DNA of 64,000 nt from positions 62,001-126,000 of the forward strand of contig NZ_SZZH01000006.1 in NCBI RefSeq assembly GCF_005298075.1. The letters run 5' to 3'. Below are positions 45,435-54,003 of the stretch, in pieces. Made by a program: the position numbers and the translations under genes. Below the pieces are notes generated by a model. That model saw nothing but the letters and a program-made list of their open reading frames with translations. It did no database searches and had not been told where the DNA came from. How positions within the stretch are numbered: the first letter of the stretch is position 1; each line of letters begins with the position of its first letter. This DNA is from Nakamurella flava (GTDB lineage: Bacteria > Actinomycetota > Actinomycetes > Mycobacteriales > Nakamurellaceae).

Positions 45435-45458
45435 TATTTGTTGTTTGGCTGAACTTAT
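45435..45458. promoter_or_regulatory. AT-rich operator candidate between xylA and its ROK regulator
   Basis: The minus strand reads CCAAACAACAAATA here, close to the CAACAAACT half-site of the Bacillus XylR operator as I recall it. The patch overlaps the -35 of the regulator gene, and it is the only strongly AT-rich stretch in the 78-base gap. It could repress both divergent genes. Confidence 0.55.
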
Positions 45459-45477
45459 GTGGTCGGGCCGATAGGGT
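45449..45477 (+). promoter_or_regulatory. promoter of the ROK regulator gene
   Basis: CTGAAC (45449-45454) and TAGGGT (45472-45477) are separated by 17 bases, and the GTG start lies 6 bases after the -10. The transcript should be leaderless. Confidence 0.6.
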
Positions 45478-45483
45478 CAAGGG

Positions 45484-46704
45484 GTGCGCGGAGTCCGGGA
45501 CGGCGGGTCGCGCCGCGCGCTGCCCCGGGTCGCCGTCCGGCAGGCCAACCTGCGCGAGCACAACCTCGGGCTCGTCCTGGATCTCATCGTCCGGGCCCCC
45601 CGGCCACCGTCCCGCGCGGAGATCGCCACCGCCACCGGACTCACCCGCGCCACCGTGTCCGTGCTCGTCGACCGGTTGATCGCCGGCCACCTCGTCACCG
45701 AACTCGACCCCCTGCCCGCCCAGCGGGCCGGCCGCCCGGCGGTCCCGCTGGTGCCCACCGCGGGGACGGTGGCCGGGGTCGGCCTCGAGGTCAACGTCGA
45801 CTACCTGGCCGTCCGCGTGCAGGACCTCACCGCCACCCAGCTGGCCGGGCGCATCGAGACCGGCGACTTCCGGCGCAGCGACCCGGCCACCGTGCTGCAC
45901 CGGCTGGCCGAGTTGTTCGCCGCCGTCGTCCAGGACCGTCCCGTCGCCGCGGTCTGCGTCGCGGTGCCGGGACTGGTCGATCGGGTGGGCGGGGTGTTGC
46001 GGCTGGCCCCGAACCTCGGCTGGCGGGACGTCGACGTGGCCGCAGTGCTGACTTCTCATCCGGCCCTGCGGGCGGTCGGTGTGCGCATCGACAACGAGGC
46101 CACGCTGGGCGCCCGCGCCGAGGTCGAGGTGCGGCGGGACGGCGGTTCGTTCATCTACGTCTCGGGCGAGGTGGGCATCGGCGGCGCGCTGGTCCAGGAC
46201 GGCGCGGTGCATTCCGGTCGGCACGGGTGGAGCGGCGAGATCGGGCACACCGCCGTCGATCCGGACGGGCCGCCCTGCGCCTGCGGGTCGTCCGGATGCC
46301 TGGAGCAGTACGCCGGCAAGGACGCGCTGTTCGCCGCGGCCGGCCTCGACCAGGACCTCCCGGTCACCGCCCTCATCGAGCAGGTGGACGGGGGCGACGG
46401 GCGGGCGCGGGTGGCGGTCGACACCGCCGCGCGGGCGTTGGGGATCGCCCTGGCCAACGCGATCAACCTGGTCGACGTGGACACCGTCGTGCTCGGCGGC
46501 ATCTACCGACCACTGGCCCCGTTGCTGACCCCCGGGATCTCCGCGCAGTTGCGCCGCCGGGTGCTGTCGGCCCCGTGGCGGCAGGTGACACTCGACCCGG
46601 CGTCCGCCCAGGAACCGGCGGCCCTGCACGGCGCGTCGTGGGCGGCCCTGTCGACCGTGCTGGACGATCCCGACGGCTGGCTGGGGCTGCTCCCGACGGA
46701 CTGA
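45484..46704 (+). CDS. xylR: ROK-family transcriptional regulator, probable xylose repressor
   Basis: 406 residues. The N-terminal winged helix-turn-helix (about 30-90) includes [29 protein letters not shown]. The ROK sugar-binding domain follows ([52 protein letters not shown]), with the zinc motif C-x-C-GxxG-C-LEQ ([12 protein letters not shown], about 258-270). It is divergent from xylA, so xylose-responsive repression of xylA is the simplest reading. GTG start. An N-terminal arm of about 20 residues is extra. Confidence 0.88.
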   Translation: MRGVRDGGSRRALPRVAVRQANLREHNLGLVLDLIVRAPRPPSRAEIATATGLTRATVSVLVDRLIAGHLVTELDPLPAQRAGRPAVPLVPTAGTVAGVGLEVNVDYLAVRVQDLTATQLAGRIETGDFRRSDPATVLHRLAELFAAVVQDRPVAAVCVAVPGLVDRVGGVLRLAPNLGWRDVDVAAVLTSHPALRAVGVRIDNEATLGARAEVEVRRDGGSFIYVSGEVGIGGALVQDGAVHSGRHGWSGEIGHTAVDPDGPPCACGSSGCLEQYAGKDALFAAAGLDQDLPVTALIEQVDGGDGRARVAVDTAARALGIALANAINLVDVDTVVLGGIYRPLAPLLTPGISAQLRRRVLSAPWRQVTLDPASAQEPAALHGASWAALSTVLDDPDGWLGLLPTD

Positions 46705-46773
46705 TCCCGCCTGGGCGTCATCCGAGCCGGGCGGGATCACCGCCCCTTCCGGTTGACCCGTCGGTGTCCGTGG

Positions 46774-46779
46774 TACGAA
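46774..46779 (+). promoter_or_regulatory. -10-like element of nadE
   Basis: TACGAA, 6 bases before the ATG at 46786. A TTGACC at 46753-46758 could be the -35, but the 15-base gap is short. Confidence 0.45.
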
Positions 46780-46785
46780 ACCGTC

Positions 46786-48831
46786 ATGAGCTTCGCCTCG
46801 CTGTACAGCCACGGGTTCGCGCGGGTCGCCGCGTGCACCGCGGACGTCTTCATCGCCGACCCGGTCCGCAACGCCGCTTCCGTGGTCGACGTGGCCCGGC
46901 GCTGCTCGGACGAGGGCGTCGCCGTGGCCGTCTTCCCCGAGCTGGCCCTGACCGGGTACGCGGTCGAGGACCTGCTCGGCCAGCAGGCGCTGCTGGACGC
47001 GGTGCACGCCGGGGTGGCCGAGATCGTCGCGGCCAGTGCCGATCTGCTGCCGGTGGTCGTGGTCGGGGCGCCGCTGCGGCACCGGGAGCGGCTGTTCAAC
47101 ACCGCGGTGGTGATCCACCGGGGCGAGGTGCTCGGGGTGATCCCGAAGCTGCACCTGCCGACGTACCGGGAGTTCTACGAGCGGCGTCAGTTCGCCGCCG
47201 GCGAGGGCATCGTCGACGAGACGATCGCCGTCGGCGGCCGGTCGGCGCCGTTCGGGGTGGACCTGCTGTTCCCCTGCGCGGACGTCCCTGGCCTGACGCT
47301 GGGCGTCGAGGTGTGCGAGGACATGTTCGTGCCCGTCCCGCCGTCCAGCGGGTTGGCGCTGGCCGGGGCGACGGTGCTGGCCAACCTGTCCGGCAGCCCC
47401 ATCACCATCGGCCGCTCCGACACCCGGAACCTGCTGGCCGCCAGCCAGTCGATGCGGTGCCTGGCCGCGTACGTCTACGCCGCCGCCGGCCAGGGCGAGT
47501 CGACCACCGATCTGAGCTGGGACGGCCAGACGTCGATCTTCGAGAACGGCCGCACCCTGGCGATGGGGCCGCGGTTCCAGGAGGAGCCGCAGGTCACGGT
47601 GGCCGACGTCGACCTGGATCTGCTGGTGCAGGAACGCGCCCGGCAGGGCACGTTCGAGGACAACCGCCGGATCACCCAGGGCGGCGTGAAGCATCGCCGC
47701 ATCCCGTTCACCCTGGACCCGCCGGACGGCGACCTGGGCCTGCGCCGGGAGGTGGAGCGGTTCCCGTTCGTCCCGGCCGACCCGGCCCGGCTGGCCCAGG
47801 ACTGCTACGAGGCCTACAACATCCAGGTCGACGGCCTGGTCCAGCGGCTGCGGTCCATCAACTCGACGACGGTCGTCATCGGGGTGTCCGGGGGTCTGGA
47901 CTCGACCCACGCGCTCATCGTCGCGGCCCGGGCGATGGACCTGCTCGGGGTGCCGCGGACGAACATCCGCGGCTACACGATGCCCGGGTTCGCCACCGGG
48001 GACGCGACGAAGGGCAACGCCTGGGCGCTGATGCGCTCGCTCGGCATCACCGCGGAGGAGCTGGACATCACCCCGGCGGCCCGGCAGATGCTGGCCGGGC
48101 TGGACCATCCGTTCGCCCGCGGCGAGGAGGTCTACGACGTCACGTTCGAGAACGTGCAGGCCGGGCTGCGCACCGACTACCTGTTCCGGCTGGCCAACCA
48201 CCACGGCGGTATCGTGCTGGGAACCGGTGACCTGTCGGAACTCTCGCTCGGCTGGTGCACATACGGCGTGGGCGATCAGATGTCGCACTACAACGTCAAC
48301 GGCGGCGTCCCCAAGACGCTGATCCAGCACCTCATCCGCTGGGTCAGCGGGTTGCCGGACTTCTCCGAGCAGGTCGGCGAGACGCTGCGCTCGATCCTGG
48401 ACACCGAGATCTCCCCCGAGCTGGTCCCGGTCAAGCCGGGCGAGGCCCCGCAGAGCACCGAGAAGTCGATCGGACCGTATGAGTTGCAGGACTTCTCGCT
48501 GTTCTACACGCTGCGGTTCGGGATGCGGCCGAGCAAGATCGCGTTCCTGGCCTGGCACGCCTGGCGGGACGTCGAAGCCGGCAACTGGCCGGTCGGCTTC
48601 CCCGCCGAGCGCCGTCGCGAGTACGACCTGGCCGCGATCCGGAAGTGGTTGACCCTCTTCGTGCGTCGCTTCTTCGGCTTCAGCCAGTTCAAGCGATCGG
48701 CCATGCCCAACGGCCCCAAGGTCTCCGCCGGCGGGTCGCTGTCGCCCCGCGGCGACTGGCGGGCGCCGTCGGACGGGAACGCCGCGGTGTGGCTGGCCGA
48801 CATCGAGGCGAACGTGCCGGAGCAGCTCTGA
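46786..48831 (+). CDS. nadE: glutamine-dependent NAD+ synthetase
   Basis: 681 residues. The N-terminal glutaminase of the nitrilase type has the triad Glu52 (FPELALTGY), Lys121 (PKLHLPTY) and Cys177 (GVEVCEDMF). The C-terminal synthetase has the ATP P-loop GVSGGLDST (about 364-372), [12 protein letters not shown] and [14 protein letters not shown]. It amidates NaAD to NAD+ with glutamine-derived ammonia. E52 and K121 carry the same numbers as in the M. tuberculosis enzyme, supporting the ATG at 46786 over a longer frame. The neighbours share no obvious pathway. Confidence 0.97.
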   Translation: MSFASLYSHGFARVAACTADVFIADPVRNAASVVDVARRCSDEGVAVAVFPELALTGYAVEDLLGQQALLDAVHAGVAEIVAASADLLPVVVVGAPLRHRERLFNTAVVIHRGEVLGVIPKLHLPTYREFYERRQFAAGEGIVDETIAVGGRSAPFGVDLLFPCADVPGLTLGVEVCEDMFVPVPPSSGLALAGATVLANLSGSPITIGRSDTRNLLAASQSMRCLAAYVYAAAGQGESTTDLSWDGQTSIFENGRTLAMGPRFQEEPQVTVADVDLDLLVQERARQGTFEDNRRITQGGVKHRRIPFTLDPPDGDLGLRREVERFPFVPADPARLAQDCYEAYNIQVDGLVQRLRSINSTTVVIGVSGGLDSTHALIVAARAMDLLGVPRTNIRGYTMPGFATGDATKGNAWALMRSLGITAEELDITPAARQMLAGLDHPFARGEEVYDVTFENVQAGLRTDYLFRLANHHGGIVLGTGDLSELSLGWCTYGVGDQMSHYNVNGGVPKTLIQHLIRWVSGLPDFSEQVGETLRSILDTEISPELVPVKPGEAPQSTEKSIGPYELQDFSLFYTLRFGMRPSKIAFLAWHAWRDVEAGNWPVGFPAERRREYDLAAIRKWLTLFVRRFFGFSQFKRSAMPNGPKVSAGGSLSPRGDWRAPSDGNAAVWLADIEANVPEQL

Positions 48832-48922
48832 CGCCGGGCCGTTGCCGGGTGGGGCGGGCTGGTGCCGAGGGGGCCGACGCCGCGGGTCGGACCGGCCCGT
48901 CAGGCGGAGGCGGGCCCGCCGT

Positions 48923-48928
48923 TAGCCT
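48923..48928 (+). promoter_or_regulatory. -10 element of the SEC-C protein gene
   Basis: TAGCCT, 6 bases before the ATG at 48935. Confidence 0.55.
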
Positions 48929-48934
48929 GACGCC

Positions 48935-50902
48935 ATGACTCACCCGACGCCGGACGACATGGTGGCCGCAGCGGTCCAGGCCCTGGTCGAGCGGGGCTCG
49001 CTGCCGGAGGCCGACCTGCTGCGGCGCCTCGGCCCGAAGGTCCTGGGAAACCCGGAGGCCGCGGACGGTCTGGTCGACGCGCTGCTCGATGAGCCGGGCG
49101 TGTACGAGCTGCCGGACAACCGCTGGGTGTGGCTGCCCACCGTGCTCGACGGTCGGGTCTTCACCCATCGGGTCGGTGAGCTCGAGCTGGCGCATGACGT
49201 TCTCGTCGTCGACGCGGATCTGCTCACCCCGCTGATGCTCACCGAGCTGCCGCAGTACGCCCGGCTGACCGACGGCAGCACGGTGCAGGACCTGTCGCCG
49301 ACGTTCGACGCCGAGCTGCTCGCCGAGCGCGGGGTGCCGGTGGGCGACTGGGACGTCGAAGGGGTGCTGCTGCTGGAGCCGGGGCGGCTGAGCGCTCTGG
49401 GCGTCTCGGCCGGCGATCTCGTCGCGCTGACCGTGACCCCGGGCGGCTTCGACCTGTCGGTGCCGGGCGAGCTGGAGCCGTCGGACATCGGTGAGCTGGT
49501 CGCCGCGCTGGCCGCGCAGGATCCGCAGGCGGCGCTGGACCTGTTCGACGTGATGTTGCAGCTGTGTGTGGAGCGTCCCGACTCGCAGCGGATACCCACC
49601 GCGCCCTTGGGTGAGGCGCTGCGGGCCGCCGGACTCGATCACGACGCGGCGGCCGTCGCCGTCGAGGGGTTCGATTTCGACGACGCCCGCGCCCTGGGCC
49701 ATCTGCAGGCCGAGTACGACCTCGACAGGGACGAGGCAGCGGCGGTGGCCGTCGTGCTGGAGCTGTGCGAGGACGTCGGCCGGCTGCTCGAACGGGCCGT
49801 CGACGGTGAAGATGCTGGGGACGGTGGGGATGGGTGGCCGACCCCGGAGGATGCCGATGGCCCGGTGGACGACGACGAGCGCCAGGTGGCCGAGGCGACG
49901 CTCGAGTATCTGCGGGTGCCCGCGGTCGCCGACGCGGTGTGCCAGGAACTCGACCCCTCGGATCGGCGTGCGGCGACCGCGTTGGGGGTGTTCGCCGAGT
50001 CGGCGGAGGCGTCGGCACCCCGCTCGTTGCTGGGCCCCCTGCGCTACCTGCAGGGGGTGGCGCAGGAGCGGCTCGGTGACACCACCGACGCCGAGCAGAC
50101 TTTTGGGGTCGCCGAGTCGCTCGATCCGTCCTGGCCGTTGACCCTGATCCGACTGGCCGAGTACGCCGCCGACCGTGGCCAGGCCGACCGCGGGATCGGG
50201 CTGCTGCAGCGGGCCGGCGTGGAGGCCGACGATCCGTTGGTGCAGTTGCTGCTGCACTTCCAGCCGGTCCCGCGTCCGGATCTCGGCCGCAACCAGCCGT
50301 GCTGGTGCGGTTCGGGGCGGAAGTACAAGGCCTGCCATCTGCACCGGGAGCAGCTCTCACTCGCGGATCGGGCGCCCTGGCTGTACGCGAAGGCGAGCAG
50401 CCGGCTCGGGGAGTGGGCGACCGCGGAGATGGTCGAAACGGCCGAGGTGCACGCCGGTGGACAGGGCGGTGACGACGCCCTGTCCGAGGCGCTGGCCGAT
50501 CCGCTGGTCGCCGACGCCGTGCTGTTCGAGGGCCTGGTGTTCTACCGGTTCCTGGCCCGGCGGGGTGAGCTACTGCCCGACGACGAGCACGAGATGGCCC
50601 GTCAGTGGCTGGATGTCGATCGCTCGGTGCACGAGGTGGTGTCCTTCGATGGCGAGTACGCGGCCCGGTTGAAGGATCTGCGGACCGGGGATGAGCACGA
50701 CGTCATCGGCCTGCCCGTCGATGGGCCGGTGGAGGTCGGTGCGCTGTACTGCGCCCGCGTCGTCCCGGCCGGCGACACCTGGCAGGTGCCGGGCGGTCTC
50801 GTACCGGTGGTCCCGGAGGAGAGGGACGGGCTGCTGGCCCTGCTGGCCGACGAGCCGTCGGCGACCGACGTGGTCGGGTTCCTGTCCCGTTCCGGAGGCT
50901 GA
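48935..50902 (+). CDS. large SEC-C zinc-motif protein
   Basis: 655 residues. I recognise only the SEC-C motif RNQPCWCGSGRKYKACHLH (about residues 451-469), lying in the middle of the chain, not at an end. The first 90 residues look like a winged-helix region (VQALVERGSLPEADLLRRLG, GVYELPDNRWVWLPTVL). An acidic stretch (DGEDAGDGGDGWPTPEDADGP) is at about 289-309, and TPR-like helices (LRYLQGVAQERLGDTTDAEQTF) precede SEC-C. After it comes a globular region ending in DGPVEVGALYCARVVPAGDTW. No signal peptide or membrane helix. Transcription appears leaderless. Function unknown. Confidence 0.85.
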   Translation: MTHPTPDDMVAAAVQALVERGSLPEADLLRRLGPKVLGNPEAADGLVDALLDEPGVYELPDNRWVWLPTVLDGRVFTHRVGELELAHDVLVVDADLLTPLMLTELPQYARLTDGSTVQDLSPTFDAELLAERGVPVGDWDVEGVLLLEPGRLSALGVSAGDLVALTVTPGGFDLSVPGELEPSDIGELVAALAAQDPQAALDLFDVMLQLCVERPDSQRIPTAPLGEALRAAGLDHDAAAVAVEGFDFDDARALGHLQAEYDLDRDEAAAVAVVLELCEDVGRLLERAVDGEDAGDGGDGWPTPEDADGPVDDDERQVAEATLEYLRVPAVADAVCQELDPSDRRAATALGVFAESAEASAPRSLLGPLRYLQGVAQERLGDTTDAEQTFGVAESLDPSWPLTLIRLAEYAADRGQADRGIGLLQRAGVEADDPLVQLLLHFQPVPRPDLGRNQPCWCGSGRKYKACHLHREQLSLADRAPWLYAKASSRLGEWATAEMVETAEVHAGGQGGDDALSEALADPLVADAVLFEGLVFYRFLARRGELLPDDEHEMARQWLDVDRSVHEVVSFDGEYAARLKDLRTGDEHDVIGLPVDGPVEVGALYCARVVPAGDTWQVPGGLVPVVPEERDGLLALLADEPSATDVVGFLSRSGG

Positions 50903-50966
50903 GCGCCGGGGTGCGACCCGGCCGGTGGGCGCGGTTCCGTCGACCGAACGCCCCTCGCGTGCACCC

Positions 50967-50988
50967 CACTCCCGTTCGACCGGGAGTG
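50967..50988. terminator. hairpin between convergent SEC-C and LysR genes
   Basis: CACTCCCG pairs with CGGGAGTG around TTCGAC, 64 bases after the SEC-C gene stop. Confidence 0.5.
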
Positions 50989-51022
50989 AGGTTCTCTCGC
51001 CTGGAGTTGTATGGATCGCCGA

Positions 51023-51955
51023 TCAGCGCAACGCCGCGATGTGGGCCAGCAGATCCCGCGCGGCCCCGGCCGGCGGCGCGGCAGCCCCGGTCCACACGGC
51101 CCGCAGCGTGCGTCGCAGGTCGACCCCGGCGACGGGGATCCGGCGCAGCCGCCCGGAGAGCAGGTCGTCGCCGACGGCCAACGCGCTGAGCACCGCCGGC
51201 CCCGCACCCTCCAGCACCGCGGCCCGGACCGCCGAGGTGGTGGACAGCGAGAGCACCGGCGGCGGGGGGTCTCCGGCAACGCCGGGGGCGGACCGCAGGG
51301 CGGCGTCGAGCGCGTCGCGGGTCCCCGATCCGGCCTCCCGGACGATCAGCGGGGTGGCGTGCAGTTCGGCTGCGGTGACGTCCCGGCGGCGGCGCACCCA
51401 GGGATGGTCGGGCCGGACGACGAGGACCAGTTCGTCGCGCCCGATGACCCGGGACCGCACGCCCCGCGGCACGGATGGTCCCTCCACGAACCCGAGATCG
51501 GCGTCACCGTCGCGGATCTGGGCGAGCACCTGCTGGCTGTTGGTGGCCGTCAAGGTCACCTCGGCCGCCTGCTCGGTGGACCGCTGGGCCAGCCGGAACG
51601 AGACCAGCCAGCGGGGTAGCAGGTGTTCAGCGACGGTCAGGCTGGCGCTGACCCGCAGCCGGTCGTGCCGGTCCTGCCGGAGCGAGGCCAGCCCGGCGTC
51701 CACCTCGGCGGCGACGGCCAGCAGCCGGTCGGCCCACTCGGCCAGGGCCGCGCCGGCCGGGGTGAGCGTCGACCCGGACCGGGTGCGGGCCAGGACGGGG
51801 ACGCCGGTCTGCGCCTCGAGCGCGGCGATCCGCGACGAGACCGCCTGCTGCGACAGGCCCAGTTCGGTCGCCGCCGCGCTCAGGCTCGGCGAGTGGGCGG
51901 CGGCCAGGAAGATCTCCAGGGCCCGCAGCTCGGGCATCCGGGGGCTCAGCACCAT
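51023..51955 (-). CDS. LysR-family transcriptional regulator
   Basis: 310 residues. The N-terminal helix-turn-helix (residues 10-70: LEIFLAAAHSPSLSAAATELGLSQQAVSSRIAALE) and a periplasmic-binding-like effector domain (about 95-300) with VTLTATNSQQVLAQIRDGDADLGFVEG are typical. It is divergent from the TDT transporter, and a TTGTG/CACAA palindrome between them has the T-N11-A form of LysR sites. Control of the transporter is the natural guess. A TAGCGT element lies 8 bases before the ATG, so it may be leaderless. Confidence 0.92.
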   Translation of the reverse strand: MVLSPRMPELRALEIFLAAAHSPSLSAAATELGLSQQAVSSRIAALEAQTGVPVLARTRSGSTLTPAGAALAEWADRLLAVAAEVDAGLASLRQDRHDRLRVSASLTVAEHLLPRWLVSFRLAQRSTEQAAEVTLTATNSQQVLAQIRDGDADLGFVEGPSVPRGVRSRVIGRDELVLVVRPDHPWVRRRRDVTAAELHATPLIVREAGSGTRDALDAALRSAPGVAGDPPPPVLSLSTTSAVRAAVLEGAGPAVLSALAVGDDLLSGRLRRIPVAGVDLRRTLRAVWTGAAAPPAGAARDLLAHIAALR

Positions 51956-51972
51956 GCCCGCCGACGCTACCC

Positions 51973-52001
51973 GTCACAACCCCTGCTTGTGACCCCACAA
52001 G
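51973..52001. promoter_or_regulatory. LysR operator candidate with three half-sites
   Basis: GTCACAA (51973-51979), TTGTGAC (51987-51993) and CACAAG (51996-52001) form two overlapping inverted repeats, including CTTGTG-ACCC-CACAAG at 51986-52001. The T-N11-A pattern of LysR binding is present. It sits 18 bases upstream of the LysR start codon and 47 bases upstream of the transporter start. Confidence 0.6.
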
Positions 52002-52047
52002 AGGCTGATGCTTCCGACCAGCGACGCCGCGCAGCAGGCTGAGAGAC

Positions 52048-53205
52048 ATGACCAGCACCCTCGCCCAGCGCCCCACCTCCGTCGTCGATCCCAGGACGAG
52101 CGGACGGAAGCGGCGCGTGCTCGGCGAGCTGGACGCCCCGGCGGACGTCTTCGCCCACCTGACCCCGAACTGGTTCGCCGCCGTCATGGGCACTGGGATC
52201 GTGGCCAACGCCGCCGCGACGCTGCCGGTCAACGGCCCGCTGCTGCACGTGTTTGCCACCGTCGTGTGGGCGCTGGCGACTGCGATGCTGCTCGCCCTGG
52301 TCGCCGGGTTCGTCACCCATTGGGTGCGCCACCCGGAGAACGCCCGGCGGTACGCGAACCACTCGGTGATGGGCCAGTTCTACGGGGCCCTGCCGATGGC
52401 GCTGCTCACCGTCGGGTCGGGCACCGTGCTGCTGGGGTCGGACGTCATCGGGTCCGGCCCGGCGCTGATGATCGACGCCGGGCTGTGGACGCTCGGCACC
52501 GTGCTGGGCGTGGCCACGGCCGTGTGGCTGCCGTTCCGCATGATCACCGCGCATGACCACGCCACCGCCGTCGCCCTGCCGGCCTGGCTGATGCCGGTCG
52601 TCCCGCCAATGGTCTCGGCCTCCGCGGGCGCCCTGCTGCTCCCCCACGTCCCCGAGGGCCGCCTGCGGCTGACCATGCTGGTCGTCTGCTACGCCCTGTT
52701 CGGGCTCAGCCTGGTCGTCGGGTTCCTGACGATGGCCCTGGTCTACGGCCGGCTGGTCACCGGCGGAGCGCCCACCGGGGCCGCCGCACCGACCGTGTGG
52801 ATCGGCCTGGGCCTCATCGGTCAGTCCGCGACCGCGGCCAACCTGCTCGGCGCCGACGCCCTGCACGTCGGCCTGCCGACCGCGATCGCCGACGGGCTGC
52901 GGGTCTTCGGCATCGTCTACGGCCTGATCATGGCCGGCTTCGGCGCACTGATGTTCGCCCTGGCCGCCGTGCTGACCGTGCACGCCGCCCGTCAGGGCCT
53001 GCCGTTCGCGCTGACCTGGTGGAGCTTCACCTTCCCGATCGGCACCTGCGTCACCGGCGCCACCGCCCTGTCCGTCGCCCTGGGCTCTACCGCGCTCGCC
53101 GACCTGGCGGTGCTGCTCTACGCGGTGCTGGTCACCGCCTGGTCAGTCGTGGCGGTCCGGACCGCGCGGGGTGCGTTCAGCGGACGACTCTTCCGCGCGG
53201 TCTGA
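52048..53205 (+). CDS. TDT-family transporter (TehA/SLAC1-like)
   Basis: 385 residues with ten membrane segments. HLTPNWFAAVMGTGIVANAA near the N-terminus and the central AWLMPVVPPMVSASAGALLLPH are hallmarks of the tellurite-resistance/dicarboxylate transporter group, whose members move C4-dicarboxylates, sulfite or anions. LTWWSFTFPIGTCVTGATAL lies late in the protein. The substrate is unknown; a divergent LysR gene with an operator suggests inducible export. The ATG at 52048 follows GAGAGAC, and a CAGGCT element 7 bases upstream could make it leaderless. Confidence 0.9.
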   Translation: MTSTLAQRPTSVVDPRTSGRKRRVLGELDAPADVFAHLTPNWFAAVMGTGIVANAAATLPVNGPLLHVFATVVWALATAMLLALVAGFVTHWVRHPENARRYANHSVMGQFYGALPMALLTVGSGTVLLGSDVIGSGPALMIDAGLWTLGTVLGVATAVWLPFRMITAHDHATAVALPAWLMPVVPPMVSASAGALLLPHVPEGRLRLTMLVVCYALFGLSLVVGFLTMALVYGRLVTGGAPTGAAAPTVWIGLGLIGQSATAANLLGADALHVGLPTAIADGLRVFGIVYGLIMAGFGALMFALAAVLTVHAARQGLPFALTWWSFTFPIGTCVTGATALSVALGSTALADLAVLLYAVLVTAWSVVAVRTARGAFSGRLFRAV

Positions 53206-53240
53206 CGGAAGGCCGGATGTGCGGGTCAGGCCCTGGACGA

Positions 53241-53435
53241 TCAGTCGCGTCGGGCGGCGTGTCGCCGCGCTGAACGACTAGTCGGTGACCCGTCTCGGGC
53301 CAACCGCTCCACCCAGGGTGGAGCGGTCTCCCCCAGCTTCCGGCTGGTCACCAGCTTCAACCGGGCCGCTGCGACCTGGACCCGGGTCGCCATCAGCGGA
53401 GGCTGACCGTCTGTATCGACCTGCTCGGTCGTCAT
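53241..53435 (-). CDS. small protein of unknown function coupled to a membrane protein
   Basis: 64 residues. The core ATRVQVAAARLKLVTSRKLGETAPPWVERLAR resembles small actinobacterial proteins with an A-R-LK-x5-RK-G-x-TP-W motif that I have seen but cannot name. The basic tail SPTSRSARRHAARRD follows. Its ATG shares one base with the stop of the gene upstream (TGATG), so both are translated together. Function unknown. Confidence 0.65.
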   Translation of the reverse strand: MTTEQVDTDGQPPLMATRVQVAAARLKLVTSRKLGETAPPWVERLARDGSPTSRSARRHAARRD

Positions 53436-53881
53436 CAGCTCTCCTCCGCGGTTGCCGCTGCTTGATCGCCATGGTCCTCGTTCTGCGCGGATTCCGCGAG
53501 GAGCACGTCCGCCAGAGCGTCGATGATCCGCACCTCATCACGGGTCGGCTGATCGGTGTCAATCAGTTCGGTGAGCACGACGACGCCGATCAGTCGGCGC
53601 TCCTCCGACTCGTGCAGCGTCTGCTCGACGGCCCATTGCACGCGCTCCCACCATTGCGCCCGTCGATCTGAGACCGACTTCTGTCGGACGGTGAGGACGC
53701 CGACCAGCAAGGCCACCGCCGCTACCAGCCCGGTCGCCAGCGGGGTCCACTCTGCCGCGCTCACGATGGCCGAGCTGACGGCCAGACCGCCCGGCGCAGC
53801 TCCGGGCCAGCCAGGCGGAACGCCCCCAGGCGCAGACACATGCTGTTGTTCATTTCTCACCCCTGTCTCGTGGTGACTCAC
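53435..53881 (-). CDS. membrane-anchored protein of unknown function
   Basis: 148 residues from the GTG at 53881 (a GTG at 53860 is equally possible). A Gly/Pro-rich start is followed by one membrane helix (WTPLATGLVAAVALLVGVLTVR), then a basic-aromatic stretch DRRAQWWERVQWAVEQTLHESEERRLIGVVVL and an acidic tail. The soluble part probably faces the cytoplasm. It is translationally coupled to the 64-residue gene downstream. No family was recognised. It is divergent from the MATE gene. Confidence 0.65.
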   Translation of the reverse strand: MSHHETGVRNEQQHVSAPGGVPPGWPGAAPGGLAVSSAIVSAAEWTPLATGLVAAVALLVGVLTVRQKSVSDRRAQWWERVQWAVEQTLHESEERRLIGVVVLTELIDTDQPTRDEVRIIDALADVLLAESAQNEDHGDQAAATAEES

Positions 53882-53923
53882 CTTGGCCGGACGTCGCTCC
53901 GTCGGTTCGGTCGTCGCGAAGGC

Positions 53924-53952
53924 CGTGGACAACAGCGCTGCGATGTGGACAG
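53924..53952. promoter_or_regulatory. imperfect DnaA-box pair
   Basis: CGTGGACAA (53924-53932) and TGTGGACAG (53944-53952) each differ from TGTGGACAA at one base and lie 20 bases apart in the same orientation. They fall between the divergent membrane protein and MATE genes. Confidence 0.4.
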
Positions 53953-53990
53953 CTGTCGTCGGCGAGGACGGGACTGTCAGCCCGCCCGTC

Positions 53991-53996
53991 TACCGT
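53991..53996 (+). promoter_or_regulatory. -10 element of the MATE gene
   Basis: TACCGT, 7 bases before the GTG at 54004. An alternative GTG at 53995 would overlap this element and is less likely. Confidence 0.55.
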
Positions 53997-54003
53997 GCTC
54001 GAC

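Noticed and set aside
44206-48558. A minus-strand open frame of 1,450 codons
   Set aside because: Only its 3' end is xylA. The rest runs antisense to the ROK regulator and nadE and has the Arg/Gly/Pro-rich composition of a GC-driven shadow frame.
52048-53205. Tellurite resistance determinant
   Set aside because: The TDT family has several substrates, and no tellurite-specific partner such as TehB is present.
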